DNA from: Jeotgalibaca sp. MA1X17-3
Lineage (GTDB): Bacteria; Bacillota; Bacilli; Lactobacillales; Aerococcaceae
Direction: 5' to 3'
DNA: 64,000 nucleotides
Assembly: GCF_021513155.1 (NCBI RefSeq)
Contig: NZ_CP090983.1
Span: 137,501 to 201,500 of the forward strand
Part shown: piece by piece, positions 11,820-20,584 of the stretch
Layout: each line of letters begins with the position of its first letter
How positions within the stretch are numbered: the first letter of the stretch is position 1
Notes under the pieces: generated by a model
Told to the model about the DNA's origin: nothing
The model's input: only the letters and a program-made list of their open reading frames with translations
Database searches by the model: none
Made by a program: the position numbers and the translations under genes

Positions 11820-11972
11820 TCATTTCGTTTCTTTGTGTAAAGTATGTTTTCCGCAATATTTACAGAATTTTTTTACTTCTAAACGTGTCGTGCGACCTTT
11901 TTCACTAGGTGTAATGGTGTAGTTTCTTGATCCACATATTGTGCATGCTAGTGCAGCTCTTTTTTGTACCAT
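11820..11972 (-). CDS. rpmG: 50S ribosomal protein L33
   Basis: L33 of 50 residues. The four cysteines of the zinc-binding form are present as CTIC and CKYC, so this is the zinc-containing (C+) paralogue. Starts [10 protein letters not shown], with GAGAGGTG upstream. In most relatives sigH lies just upstream of rpmG; here the EET gene cluster comes between them. Confidence 0.95.
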   Translation of the reverse strand: MVQKRAALACTICGSRNYTITPSEKGRTTRLEVKKFCKYCGKHTLHKETK

Positions 11973-12062
11973 TGTCGCTCACCTCTCTCTTTAATTTAAA
12001 AATATATACCCCTTTAATAGTAGATGGTCCTGCCTTTGTTGTCAATATAACTTTTACAATCC

Positions 12063-13001
12063 TTAAAAAATAATTCCTAAAATTAAAAGAATGATCTGTA
12101 AGGAGTGGATGATTACTAAGTTTTTGATTGCCAAACTAAACGTAGTTGCTTTCTCTTGTACTGCTGAAAAACGTTTAATATTTCTTTGTACAATTGGGAA
12201 AGTAAGCCAAACCGCAATCATCCAAATCGGTGATACTCGCAAAAGAACTGCTAAGGTTATGGAAAAGTAAGCTACATAATAAAGAATCGCATACAACTTT
12301 ATGGCAGCTGTTTTCCCAATATAATAAGTCAACGTATAGCGATGATTGCTTATATCCGTCTCTAAGTCACATAAATTATTCGAAAGCATAATATTAGCAA
12401 TCGTACAGACGATCGGTATGGATTGTAAAAAAACAATTAATACCGTTTGGATATTACCCGTCAATGTAAACATCGGCCAAGATAATTGAAAACCGGCTAA
12501 TTGACCAACAGGAACATTTACAAATACAGCTATAAAGAAAATACCAAATCCCATTGTTAAACCAGAAAGAACTTCTCCTAGGGGCATGCGTGAAATAGGA
12601 AAAGGACCAAACGTATAAAAAATACCTATCAAGAAACAAATAATCCCCATTACTAAGAGCAATAAATTGGTTCGATACGTTAACAGAAGACCTAATAAGC
12701 TCGCAGTTCCTATCATTGCGATAATTAATAGGGTAACTTTCTTTACAGATAAGTTTGCTTTCCCTAATATGTTTTCTTGTTGCTGATAGGTTATATTTTT
12801 AGCCTTTACGTAATCCATTGTATTATTAATTGCTGTTGTTGCCATATCAAATATAATCATAGCTAAGAAAAATAAAACGGTGTTTATTAATTGGAACGAT
12901 TGGAAATAATAACCTGCATACAAAACCCCTAATATAAAAGGAAAAAAACTGGCTACTTTCGTTCTTATTTCAACCAACTCTAAAAAGACAGCTGTACTCA
13001 T
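12063..13001 (-). CDS. dmkA: UbiA-family prenyltransferase DmkA (demethylmenaquinone synthesis for EET)
   Basis: Integral membrane prenyltransferase of the UbiA/MenA family, 312 residues, about eight or nine membrane helices. The two Asp-rich prenyl-diphosphate sites are visible as NNTMDY (about residue 59) and NNLCDLETD (about residue 208). In EET loci DmkA attaches a polyprenyl chain to dihydroxynaphthoate to make a quinone dedicated to the extracellular pathway. It follows fmnB by 11 bases and is the last gene of the cluster before rpmG. Sequence alone does not separate it from MenA; the context (dmkB, ndh2, eetA/B, fmnB) gives the assignment. Confidence 0.88.
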   Translation of the reverse strand: MSTAVFLELVEIRTKVASFFPFILGVLYAGYYFQSFQLINTVLFFLAMIIFDMATTAINNTMDYVKAKNITYQQQENILGKANLSVKKVTLLIIAMIGTASLLGLLLTYRTNLLLLVMGIICFLIGIFYTFGPFPISRMPLGEVLSGLTMGFGIFFIAVFVNVPVGQLAGFQLSWPMFTLTGNIQTVLIVFLQSIPIVCTIANIMLSNNLCDLETDISNHRYTLTYYIGKTAAIKLYAILYYVAYFSITLAVLLRVSPIWMIAVWLTFPIVQRNIKRFSAVQEKATTFSLAIKNLVIIHSLQIILLILGIIF

Positions 13002-13012
13002 ACACTCCTCCT

Positions 13013-14077
13013 CTATTCTTCTATCAATGTATATTTTTTACTCGTTAATTCAAAATTATCTTTCAATCCATCTGAAAGGTAGATATCTTTGTCTTTCGAA
13101 ATGAAAACAGCTTCCACACCATCGCGCTGATTTACATATTCTAATCCAGCTTCTAATCCTAATCCAAAAACAAGTGTGGATAGAGCATCTCCATCGACAG
13201 ATTTTTCGGAAATAATAGAGATTCCTGCTATTTCATTTTCAAAAGGATACCCCACATCAGGATCCATTAAGTGATGATATAGTTTTCCGTCGACCTCTAA
13301 ATAGCGTTCATAAATCCCCGAAGTAACAATGGATTGATTCGTTTGTTTCGTGGAACCAATACTTTCTCCTCTATTCCCTAGTGGGTCTTGAACGCCTACA
13401 TTCCAGAATTCTCCATCCCGACTAGGAGATCCTCCCATTACGAATACATTTCCACCTAAGTCGATAATGGCAGTTGTTACTCCTTCTTCTTCAAAAAGCT
13501 CGTGTATTTCATCTGCCATATAGCCTTTTGCAATCGCTCCTAGATCTAACATCATTCCTTCTTTTTTTAGAAAGACACTGTGCTCTTTATCATTCAATTC
13601 TACACTTTTGTAATCAACCAATTTAAGTGCTTCATCAATTTCTACTTGTTCTGGTTTTCTAGCATCATCGAAACCAATCCGCCATAAATCAGTGATGGGA
13701 CCAATGGCATAATCAAATTCTCCTTTGGATTCTGCCGTATAGTCTGCTGCATACTTAACTAGATCATATATATCCTCAGAAAGAACAACTGAATTTTCTC
13801 CCGCAGCTTTATTAACCGCGGTGATTTCTGACTCTTGGGTTTCTCCAGACAATCTATCTGCTAAATCTTTGACACGATTAAACCCTTTTTCTAACACCGC
13901 TTCTTTCTCTTCATCATAAATACGTAAGGTAACATACGTTCCCATCAAAAATTCGGTGTCTTCATAGGGCTGTTGTAGAAGTGTTTGATTAGAATCATTA
14001 CTTCCACAAGCAGAAAAAAAGATAAGGATTAGAGTCAGAACTCCTACCAAACTCAGCTTCTTTTTTTGACTCTTCAT
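13013..14077 (-). CDS. fmnB: FAD:protein FMN transferase lipoprotein (FmnB/ApbE)
   Basis: ApbE-family enzyme that cuts FAD and attaches FMN covalently to a Thr in target proteins, here outside the membrane. Signal peptide with lipobox FFSACGS (Cys about residue 24), then the ApbE start MGTYVTLRIYDE, DLGAIAKGYMADEI and the metal-binding DGDALSTLVFGLG. The frame is open to a GTG at 14086; GGAG lies about eight bases before the ATG at 14077, which I prefer (354 residues). It is adjacent to its presumed substrate, the FMN-binding lipoprotein at 14171-14692, and immediately upstream of dmkA. Confidence 0.92.
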   Translation of the reverse strand: MKSQKKKLSLVGVLTLILIFFSACGSNDSNQTLLQQPYEDTEFLMGTYVTLRIYDEEKEAVLEKGFNRVKDLADRLSGETQESEITAVNKAAGENSVVLSEDIYDLVKYAADYTAESKGEFDYAIGPITDLWRIGFDDARKPEQVEIDEALKLVDYKSVELNDKEHSVFLKKEGMMLDLGAIAKGYMADEIHELFEEEGVTTAIIDLGGNVFVMGGSPSRDGEFWNVGVQDPLGNRGESIGSTKQTNQSIVTSGIYERYLEVDGKLYHHLMDPDVGYPFENEIAGISIISEKSVDGDALSTLVFGLGLEAGLEYVNQRDGVEAVFISKDKDIYLSDGLKDNFELTSKKYTLIEE

Positions 14078-14095
14078 TCTGTTCACTCCAATCAG

Positions 14096-14130
14096 AAAAA
14101 GGCAGGAACGAAAACAATGTCCCTACCTTC
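14096..14130 (-). terminator. terminator after the pplA-like gene
   Basis: AAGGTAGGGAC paired with GTTCCTGCCTT (one mismatch), followed by TTTTTC on the minus strand. It lies between the abundant lipoprotein gene and fmnB, so fmnB-dmkA would be read at a lower level by read-through. Confidence 0.65.
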
Positions 14131-14170
14131 TAATTATTTAGCTATTTATGTTTAAATCGATTCGCTATGA

Positions 14171-14692
14171 TTAGTTGTCGATTTCGATTGTTTCAGTATT
14201 TCCTTCTTTAGCTGCATCAATTAATTGTTGTGCATACTCTTTGAAAGAATCAGATGAATGTGTTGCACCTGTTACAACTTCTACTTCAGAAGGATCTTGC
14301 TTATCAACCAACTGGTCATTTAATTCTGGGAAGTATTCTTTTGGACCTACTCCAACTTTTTCAGCCATTGCTTCTTGGTAACCTTCATCTTCAGATTTCT
14401 TGTTGCCATCTTTGTCTAAGTTTTCGTAGTTAGATTCAGTAATCATACCGTCTGTAACTGTGATTGTGAAGTCAGTTTTCCAACCATTTTCGTCAAGGTT
14501 TTTCTCAACTAATTTATAAGTTCCATCTTGCAATTCACCTTCTGCAACTGTTGAAGATTCAACCATAGAAGACGTTACTGCTGTTGAGCTAGTTGTGTCT
14601 GCATCATTATCAGCGTTTCCACCACATGCTGCTAGTACAAGAGTAGAAGCCAATGCTAATGTTACGCCAGTGATTTTTTTATTCATTTTCAA
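14171..14692 (-). CDS. pplA: FMN-binding extracellular lipoprotein (PplA-like)
   Basis: Secreted lipoprotein with a single FMN-binding domain. Lipobox VLAAC, a Ser/Thr/Asp-rich linker (about residues 25-55), then the domain ending in the flavinylation motif VVTGATHSSDSF, whose Thr in TGAT is the expected FMN attachment site. In EET, PplA carries electrons from the membrane quinone to extracellular acceptors. Listeria PplA has two such domains; this one has one and is about half the length. Start: TTG at 14692 is best spaced from AAGGTGG; ATG at 14686 is an alternative. It has its own promoter and terminator, as expected for the most abundant component. Confidence 0.88.
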   Translation of the reverse strand: MKMNKKITGVTLALASTLVLAACGGNADNDADTTSSTAVTSSMVESSTVAEGELQDGTYKLVEKNLDENGWKTDFTITVTDGMITESNYENLDKDGNKKSEDEGYQEAMAEKVGVGPKEYFPELNDQLVDKQDPSEVEVVTGATHSSDSFKEYAQQLIDAAKEGNTETIEIDN

Positions 14693-14773
14693 AGATATTA
14701 CCACCTTTTTTATGTTATTTTTTATGAAATTTCGATCCTCCAGACAAAAATTTCACAATTGAATTACAAGGAT

Positions 14774-14802
14774 ATCGTACCATTATTACATTCATTATTC
14801 AA
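14774..14802 (-). promoter_or_regulatory. promoter for the pplA-like gene
   Basis: TTGAAT, 17 bases, TACGAT on the minus strand, with a TGG extension before the -10. It lies in the 190-base gap after dmkB and gives a leader of about 75 nt. Confidence 0.6.
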
Positions 14803-14882
14803 TAAAAATCATATAGTTTATGAAATACTTCATTAACTTTTAATAAATCATATGAAAAAAAGCGGAAAAACTTATTAAACAG

Positions 14883-15863
14883 TCAATAGTCTCTATTTAT
14901 TATTTGTTCAGTAATGCGCGAGAGTATCTTTTTGTTTGGATTTTCAGGTAACTTTTCAATTTTTTGTAATGCTTTTTTAGTGTATTTCAAAGCTAAGTCC
15001 TGGGCTTTTTTTAAGCCACCAGAAGCCACAACGATTTGCAGAACCGTCGCTGCTTCTTCATCTGTTATCTTTTCTTTTTTTAATAAAAAAGGTTCTAACT
15101 CAGACCGGTTTGTTTGTAACGCAAAAAGCAAGGGAGCTGTATAAATTCCATTTCGTAAATCTTGTAAAGCGGGTTTGCCTATTTTTGTTTCATCTGTTGA
15201 GTAGTCAAGGGTGTCATCAATAATTTGGAATGCCATCCCAATGTGATCTCCTATTTGAAATGCTTGTTGGGCAAATTTTTCAGAATCTTCTGTTTGGTAG
15301 GCACCTGAATAGCAACTCAGAGCAAATAATTGAGCTGTTTTTCCTTTGATCTGGTTTAGGTAGTCTCTCATTCTCATTTTTGTATTGTATCTTCTGGACA
15401 TTTGATCCAATTCTCCGATGAGGATATTTTCAATTCCCTTTATATCAAGCTGTAAAACGGAAGCCTCTTGTGCATACTTTTGCAACAAACGGAAACAAAC
15501 TGTAAATAAGTAATCTCCTGTATAAATAGCAACACGATTATTATACGAAGAATTGAGCGTTTCTTGTCCTCGACGTGTATTCGATTCATCAATTACATCA
15601 TCGTGCACTAGCGTTGCCATATGGAGTACTTCCAAAGCTGCGGCTACTGCTTGGGCTTTTTTTGCATCTCGAGAAGAAGAAAAATTTGAAAAAAGAATAC
15701 TGTAAGCAGGACGGAGAAATTTTCCACCTGAAAAAAGCAATTTTTTGATTTTTTCTTGTACTTCTGGATTTTTGATTGTAATATTCTCTTCAATTAGTAA
15801 AGCAATTGCATCTAATTCCTTTTGTAAGGAAGGATAATCATCCCACAAGGGGTGAACACTCAT
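14883..15863 (-). CDS. dmkB: polyprenyl diphosphate synthase DmkB
   Basis: Trans-polyprenyl (heptaprenyl-type) diphosphate synthase, 326 residues, making the side chain for the EET quinone. The two Asp-rich Mg sites are DDVID (about residue 93) and DDTLD (about residue 219), with GGKFLRP before the first. It lies 32 bases downstream of eetA and in the same operon direction as dmkA, its presumed partner. It could also serve general menaquinone synthesis. Confidence 0.92.
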   Translation of the reverse strand: MSVHPLWDDYPSLQKELDAIALLIEENITIKNPEVQEKIKKLLFSGGKFLRPAYSILFSNFSSSRDAKKAQAVAAALEVLHMATLVHDDVIDESNTRRGQETLNSSYNNRVAIYTGDYLFTVCFRLLQKYAQEASVLQLDIKGIENILIGELDQMSRRYNTKMRMRDYLNQIKGKTAQLFALSCYSGAYQTEDSEKFAQQAFQIGDHIGMAFQIIDDTLDYSTDETKIGKPALQDLRNGIYTAPLLFALQTNRSELEPFLLKKEKITDEEAATVLQIVVASGGLKKAQDLALKYTKKALQKIEKLPENPNKKILSRITEQIINRDY

Positions 15864-15895
15864 TTTTTCACTCTCCTTCTTTCATTATAATCTTT

Positions 15896-16315
15896 TTAAG
15901 AGATGATATCGACACCATCAGTTTGATTGTCAACCGGTCCATCTGAAACTACTTCTACTAAAACTCGATGTGGCAAACACAAAATTGTATCTCCTGCATT
16001 TCTAATAGAATTCATCTGAACACAAACTTGGTCTCGACAACTTGCTTCTTGGATTTCTATAGACGTACCAGTACGTACAATCAAGTTTTCATGACCATGA
16101 TCATCGTGATAGAGAAATGATTCCGTTTTCCCATCGTCTTCTAAGTTAAACGTTTTTAACGTCTCGCCGTCTACCTGCACGATTGCTTGTAAATGAGTGT
16201 CATCTGCATGTGCCTGTTTATAACTAAAAATTCCTAGTGGTAAGAATGAGCTAATCATCAATAGCATTACAATGATGATGTCGCCCTTACGAATCATCTT
16301 CATATATTTCTTCAT
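15896..16315 (-). CDS. eetA: EetA, membrane-anchored NusG domain II protein
   Basis: 139 residues: one N-terminal membrane helix (about residues 12-32), then an outward NusG domain II fold with the family segment CRDQVCVQMNSIRNAG and CLPHRVLVEV. EetA is required with EetB for extracellular electron transfer in Listeria, where its exact role is unsettled; association with the membrane redox proteins is an inference. Three cysteines in the domain (CRDQVC and CLPHR) are notable. Followed 32 bases later by dmkB. Confidence 0.88.
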   Translation of the reverse strand: MKKYMKMIRKGDIIIVMLLMISSFLPLGIFSYKQAHADDTHLQAIVQVDGETLKTFNLEDDGKTESFLYHDDHGHENLIVRTGTSIEIQEASCRDQVCVQMNSIRNAGDTILCLPHRVLVEVVSDGPVDNQTDGVDIIS

Positions 16316-16412
16316 CTCTTCGGCATCGTTTTCGTCTAACGCTTTTTAAACGATTTGCCTTCTCCCCTTTCTGAGAGAATCTTCATTCACTTATTTTGAC
16401 TATATTGTACTG

Positions 16413-16441
16413 AAAAAAAAGAGGTTCAGGCAAGTCTCCTC
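16413..16441 (-). terminator. possible terminator after ndh2
   Basis: GAGG-loop-CCTC followed by eight T on the minus strand. The stem is short, so it is a moderate call; it would separate ndh2 from eetA-dmkB. Confidence 0.45.
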
Positions 16442-16485
16442 ACCTTTACCTCCTTATCAACTATTAAATCATATTGTTCATTACA

Positions 16486-18350
16486 TTATTTGTCTGGTCC
16501 AACCTCGTAAATAGACTTAATATCTCCATACCACCATTTTCCAAGTTTCTTTTGAATCCATGGAATAGCATAGTAGTCTAGCCCAAACGCACGACCTGAT
16601 CCATTCATTAAGGATAACGCAACTGGGAAGAACCACATGTTTACCCAATAAAACATTCCAGATAAAATAAAGGAAATCGTTAAGGCGATAGTAGCGGCAT
16701 TCGCTAGCCAAGTGAACAGTCCAACGATAATCGCTAGACCAATTAATAATTCAACAATAGTCATGAATTTTTGGAAGAATAGAGCAACTTCCACGTTTGG
16801 AATCATTACTTTCATAATACTTTCAAACCAAGCTGGAGCACTCTTTAGTACCATCATTGGCTCTTCTCCATAAGCGTAGTTCAAACTAAATACTGGTGTA
16901 CCAACAACTTCTGCTACTTCCGTTGCACCTGTTGTTGGATCTTCTAACCAAGAGAAAGGCAAGACAACGGTACTTCCAAACCACGACGTCGTATCGAAAA
17001 GTCCGAACATTTTCTTAATTGCTTCCCAAGCCCACACACTTCCGAAGAAAAGGCGCAAAGGTAAGCTCCACAATATATTTCCCAGACGCGATAAGTGTCC
17101 ACCAAAAATATTTCGACCATCCTTGATAAAGAAGAATTCGTGTCGAATATATTCAACCATATAATATACAGAACCAATTGATAAGAAGTAGAATAAATTA
17201 ATCAAGTGTTTGACTGCCATTGCAACAAAGCCGCTTAGATGAATTTTGTCTAGCAAATAAGCTACTCCATAACGCGAACCAATTGAAATCATAAACCCTT
17301 GATAGTTACTCTTATGAGGAACCTTTTCTTTTCCTTCAATTTTAGCAATAATATTATTAGCAGCAGTATGGCCTGTTTGTTCTGCATTTTGTACGATTTG
17401 AGGAACCGGACGATTATCTTTATCTGGTTCTTCGTAGAAAACAATGTCTCCAGCCAAATAAACATCTTCTGCGCCTTGTGCTTCCATGTACTGGTTGGCC
17501 ACCAAACGGCCCGCACGGCCTTTTTCAATTCCATAATTTTCTGTATCTGTATTAGCTTTTACACCAGCAGTCCAAATTAAAGTATGAGTAGGAATGACCG
17601 TTCCATCATTCAATTCAACGGATTCTTTGTTAACCTGACTTACTCCGTTGCCTTTAATAATGTTTACTCCATTTTTCTTCATATATTTTTCTGCTTTGGA
17701 AGCTTCTATCTCTGTTACGACTCCTAAAATTTCTGGAGCAGCTTCAACCAAGTACAAACTAAATTCATTTATATCTAATTTATTGTCCTTTGCTAAACGC
17801 TCCTGCCATTCCATCAAATCCCCAGCTAGCTCGACTCCTGTAAATCCAGCTCCGGAAACAACAGCGGTAAGCATCGCTTTGCGTTTTTCCACATCATGTT
17901 CATTTGAAGCAGCTTCTACAGTGTCCTTGATATGACGACGGATTGTGTTTGCATCTTCCCATGACCACATGGTGAATCCATTTTCATCAACACCAGGTAC
18001 ATTAAAGGTGTTTGGCTCGCCACCCATTGCTAAGATTAAATGGTCGTAGTTGAACTTTGTTTTTACTGTTTCAATAACTTTTTTGTCATGGTCTAAATGG
18101 ACAACTTCGTCAGTTACGATGTCTACATTTTTATTGTGATTAAATAAACGCTGTAAATCAAATTGAATAGCATCTGGTTCCACACGTCCTGCAGCAACCT
18201 CGTGTAATTCTGTCATATATGTTTGATAAGAGTGTCGATCAATCAATGTGATTTTGACATCTTTATTTTTTTAAGCTTTTTAGATAATTTTTTTGTAGCG
18301 GCTACTCCAGCAAACCCAGCACCAATTACAACAATATTTATTTCTGCCAT
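16486..18350 (-). pseudogene. ndh2: EET-type NADH dehydrogenase Ndh2, one-base frameshift near the 5' end
   Basis: Type II NADH dehydrogenase with the long C-terminal membrane extension typical of EET loci. The N-terminus begins at 18350 with the FAD loop VVIGAGFAGVAATKKL, runs into a run of seven T (message A) at 18266-18272 and goes out of frame; the remaining 586 residues are intact from 18246. With eight A the two parts join exactly (KKLKK-NKDVKITLIDRHSY). The NADH site VVSGAGFTGVELAGD and the second FAD motif YLAGDIVFYEE are present, then a DoxX-like region of about four helices. It feeds electrons from NADH to the EET quinone. Either an undercalled homopolymer or a real off state; the first ATG after the break would lose the FAD-binding loop. 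Confidence 0.9.
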
Positions 18351-18459
18351 TTTCATACTCCTTTATATACATTCTTTTTGAAAAATCATTTTGAAGATTA
18401 TAAGTCCAAGCTATATTTTGTATTATTATGAACAAGCAAAGATAAATAAACACTCTAAT

Positions 18460-18488
18460 AGTATAAAACATTTGTGAATATATGTCCA
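18460..18488 (-). promoter_or_regulatory. promoter for ndh2
   Basis: TGGACA, 17 bases, TATACT on the minus strand, giving a leader of about 105 nt before the ATG at 18350. Confidence 0.6.
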
Positions 18489-18530
18489 TGTAATCTTCGT
18501 AGAAAGCATTGATTTTAAACGGTTTCTTAT

Positions 18531-18543
18531 TGTAGCGCTTACA
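18531..18543 (-). promoter_or_regulatory. near-cre site upstream of the ndh2 promoter
   Basis: TGTAAGCGCTACA is one base short of the perfect catabolite-responsive element TGTAAGCGCTTACA. It is centred about 50 bases upstream of the -35 box. Given the missing-base pattern in this window the real site may be intact, but as read it is only a near match. Confidence 0.4.
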
Positions 18544-18562
18544 TAAAGTGAGTGTTTTTATC

Positions 18563-18595
18563 AAAAAATAGAGTACCCTTTATAGGTACTCTATC
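18563..18595 (-). terminator. terminator after eetB
   Basis: TAGAGTACC-loop-GGTACTCTA followed by TTTTTTG on the minus strand, separating eetB from ndh2. Confidence 0.75.
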
Positions 18596-18601
18596 CTTTA
18601 T

Positions 18602-19186
18602 TTATTCCCACTCATCCATCAAACTAGCTTCATACCATGCTTGGGTCAGTTTATTCGTTTTTGCTTCTTCCCTTTGAAATTGACGAATCGTCACTACATG
18701 ATCCATCAAGTAGTTTGCAGCAATTCCTACTGCAATACCTGAAAAGATACCTGTAAAAGCTAAAATTGGAAGATAGAGCATGACACTGAAAGACTGAGCA
18801 ATTGTACTGGCTACAACAAGCTGTCCTACATTATGTAAAATACCACCCGTTGCACTGATTCCAATTAAACTCACTCTTTTGGGTCCTAACCTGCGTACTG
18901 AAATCATCCCAAAGTAACTTAAGAATGCTCCCGCAAAACTATACATAAAAGTAGATAGAGTTCCACCTAAGAAGGTCGAGACAATCAGTCGCATCCACAC
19001 TACTTTAAAACTATCCTTGTGAGGTAAGGTGAAAATAGCCAAAATGGTTACCATATTCGCTAAGCCCAGTTTAGCACCTGGCGCAAAGGCAAACGGAAAA
19101 GGAATCGATCTTTCCAATAAAGTAATCACTACTCCTTGTGCCGCTAATAAAGATATATATAATAATTTCCTATTTTTTCTCATCAT
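18602..19186 (-). CDS. eetB: EetB, Gx-transporter-family membrane protein
   Basis: Small polytopic protein, 194 residues, five or six helices, of the heptaprenyl diphosphate synthase component I/Gx transporter (ECF S-component-like) family. Visible: FPFAFAPGAKLGLANMVTI near the N-terminus and LGGTLSTFMYSFAGAFLSY. It is the partner of EetA in EET loci. It is the first gene of the cluster after sigH and has its own terminator. Transport of a precursor or flavin is suspected in the family but not shown by this sequence. Confidence 0.88.
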   Translation of the reverse strand: MMRKNRKLLYISLLAAQGVVITLLERSIPFPFAFAPGAKLGLANMVTILAIFTLPHKDSFKVVWMRLIVSTFLGGTLSTFMYSFAGAFLSYFGMISVRRLGPKRVSLIGISATGGILHNVGQLVVASTIAQSFSVMLYLPILAFTGIFSGIAVGIAANYLMDHVVTIRQFQREEAKTNKLTQAWYEASLMDEWE

Positions 19187-19332
19187 ATTAACCCTTTGCT
19201 ATCTGCTGTTTCTTTTAAAACGACCACAGCGATTTGAATTCCTGATTCCTAGTGTATCATATTTGTCGATAGAGCAGAACGAAAAAGAGACAGTGTTTTT
19301 AAGTATTCTTTATCCCTTCTTCAAAACAGCAA

Positions 19333-19367
19333 AAAAGCAAGAATCTTTATGAATGATTCTTGCTTTT
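19333..19367 (-). terminator. terminator after sigH
   Basis: AAAGCAAGAATC-loop-GATTCTTGCTTTTTT on the minus strand. It closes the cysS-sigH unit and isolates the EET cluster transcriptionally. Confidence 0.8.
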
Positions 19368-19400
19368 GAGTATTTATCCTGAATAACCTAGATAAAATTC

Positions 19401-20003
19401 TTACTGCAACATTTTCTTCATTTTCAGACGGCACCGATCATATGCATGTCGCACTTGGGCCAAACTGCAATCAACTTTTTCAGCAATCACAGTAAAATCT
19501 TCTCCTCTTAAAAAATGATAGAACACTTCTTTTTCTAAAGCAGAAAGAGTGTCAATATATCCTGAAGTAGACTCACGAACTTGAATAATGTTCTCAGGAG
19601 TTACAATATCTTTAACTCCTGTAAATGGAAAGGCCTTCGCGTGAGTATAATTTTTTTCTGTAATTAAATCATAAGAAATAGAAGATTTATCACTCACCCG
19701 TTTAAGTGCTCCCTCTTTACGAATAAGACTGTATATACGATGCTGTAGCATTAATTTATAGTAACCTGCAAATCCTAATCCTCTCTCCCTATCAAAAGAA
19801 TGGATTGCACGATGTAAAACAATTCTCGACTCTTGATAGAAGTCTTCCTCTTCCAAGGAACGTATATCATATAAATTATTTAATTTCCTTACTAAAGGAA
19901 TGAATCTCATGAACAGTGGTTCGAAGTAGAACACTTCTCCTTTTTTTATTTCCATAACCATTTCCTCAATAGTGCAATCGTTTTCATTTTTTATTTCAGT
20001 CAT
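19401..20003 (-). CDS. sigH: SigH/ComX-like sigma-70 family factor
   Basis: Alternative sigma factor of 200 residues. Region 2 is seen in LEEEDFYQESRIVLHRAIHSFD and region 4 as a helix-turn-helix in GEDFTVIAEKVDCSLAQVRHAYDRCRLKMKKM. The frame extends to 20120, but the ATG at 20003 has GGGGGG at the right distance and avoids an 88-base overlap with yacP. In its syntenic position after yacP it corresponds to sigH, which in lactic acid bacteria controls competence-type genes. Divergent in sequence, as usual for this group. Confidence 0.88.
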   Translation of the reverse strand: MTEIKNENDCTIEEMVMEIKKGEVFYFEPLFMRFIPLVRKLNNLYDIRSLEEEDFYQESRIVLHRAIHSFDRERGLGFAGYYKLMLQHRIYSLIRKEGALKRVSDKSSISYDLITEKNYTHAKAFPFTGVKDIVTPENIIQVRESTSGYIDTLSALEKEVFYHFLRGEDFTVIAEKVDCSLAQVRHAYDRCRLKMKKMLQ

Positions 20004-20031
20004 AATAAATCCCCCCAGGATATTATATACC

Positions 20032-20562
20032 TCAATTTTTCTTTGATACTTTCGCCAAATAACCTTGAAGCAATTCCATCTGTTCTTGGCTCCAAGTACC
20101 ACGTCTTCTTTGTGTTTCATCTTTAAATCGGCGACTTTCTTGCTCTAAAGCACGGCGTGAACGCATAATCTCTTTATCGAGTTCATTTGCGGACATCCGT
20201 TGGGCTCCTTTAGCAAATACCAGTTGCTGTTCCGCCAAATCACTCGTTGCAACGGTTACTTCTGTCAGCACATTCTGCAGTTTTTCTACGACACCTTCTA
20301 TATAAGTATCAGCCGTTTCTCCCTGTGAGGTAAAAACGACCTTTACTTTATATTTGGTATATTCTTTTGTAATACCCGGTACAAATTGAGCGTCAAAAAC
20401 CACCCAAATTTCTTTTCCTTCAAAGGTTTGATAGTCAGATAAAATTTGCAGAAGTAAATCACGGGCCTCATCAATGAGATCACGGTTCTTCAATTTTGTT
20501 AGTTCTGACCAAGCACCTATCATATTATACCCATCCACAATCAAAATCTCTTTTTTCTTCAT
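20032..20562 (-). CDS. rae1: YacP/Rae1 NYN-domain ribosome-associated endoribonuclease
   Basis: 176-residue PIN/NYN-type nuclease. The catalytic Asp-rich start ILIVDGYNMIGAW (D about residue 9), VVFDAQF (about 54) and DTYIEG (about 85) are all present. Rae1 of Bacillus cuts mRNA in the ribosomal A site. Located between rlmB and sigH as in most Firmicutes; 20 bases after rlmB. Confidence 0.92.
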   Translation of the reverse strand: MKKKEILIVDGYNMIGAWSELTKLKNRDLIDEARDLLLQILSDYQTFEGKEIWVVFDAQFVPGITKEYTKYKVKVVFTSQGETADTYIEGVVEKLQNVLTEVTVATSDLAEQQLVFAKGAQRMSANELDKEIMRSRRALEQESRRFKDETQRRRGTWSQEQMELLQGYLAKVSKKN

Positions 20563-20584
20563 GATCTCACCTCCACCCTTATTT

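Noticed and set aside
18280..18564. 94-residue frame upstream of ndh2
   Set aside because: It overlaps the ndh2 promoter and N-terminus in another frame; its Cys/Trp-rich end is the out-of-frame reading of the FAD loop.
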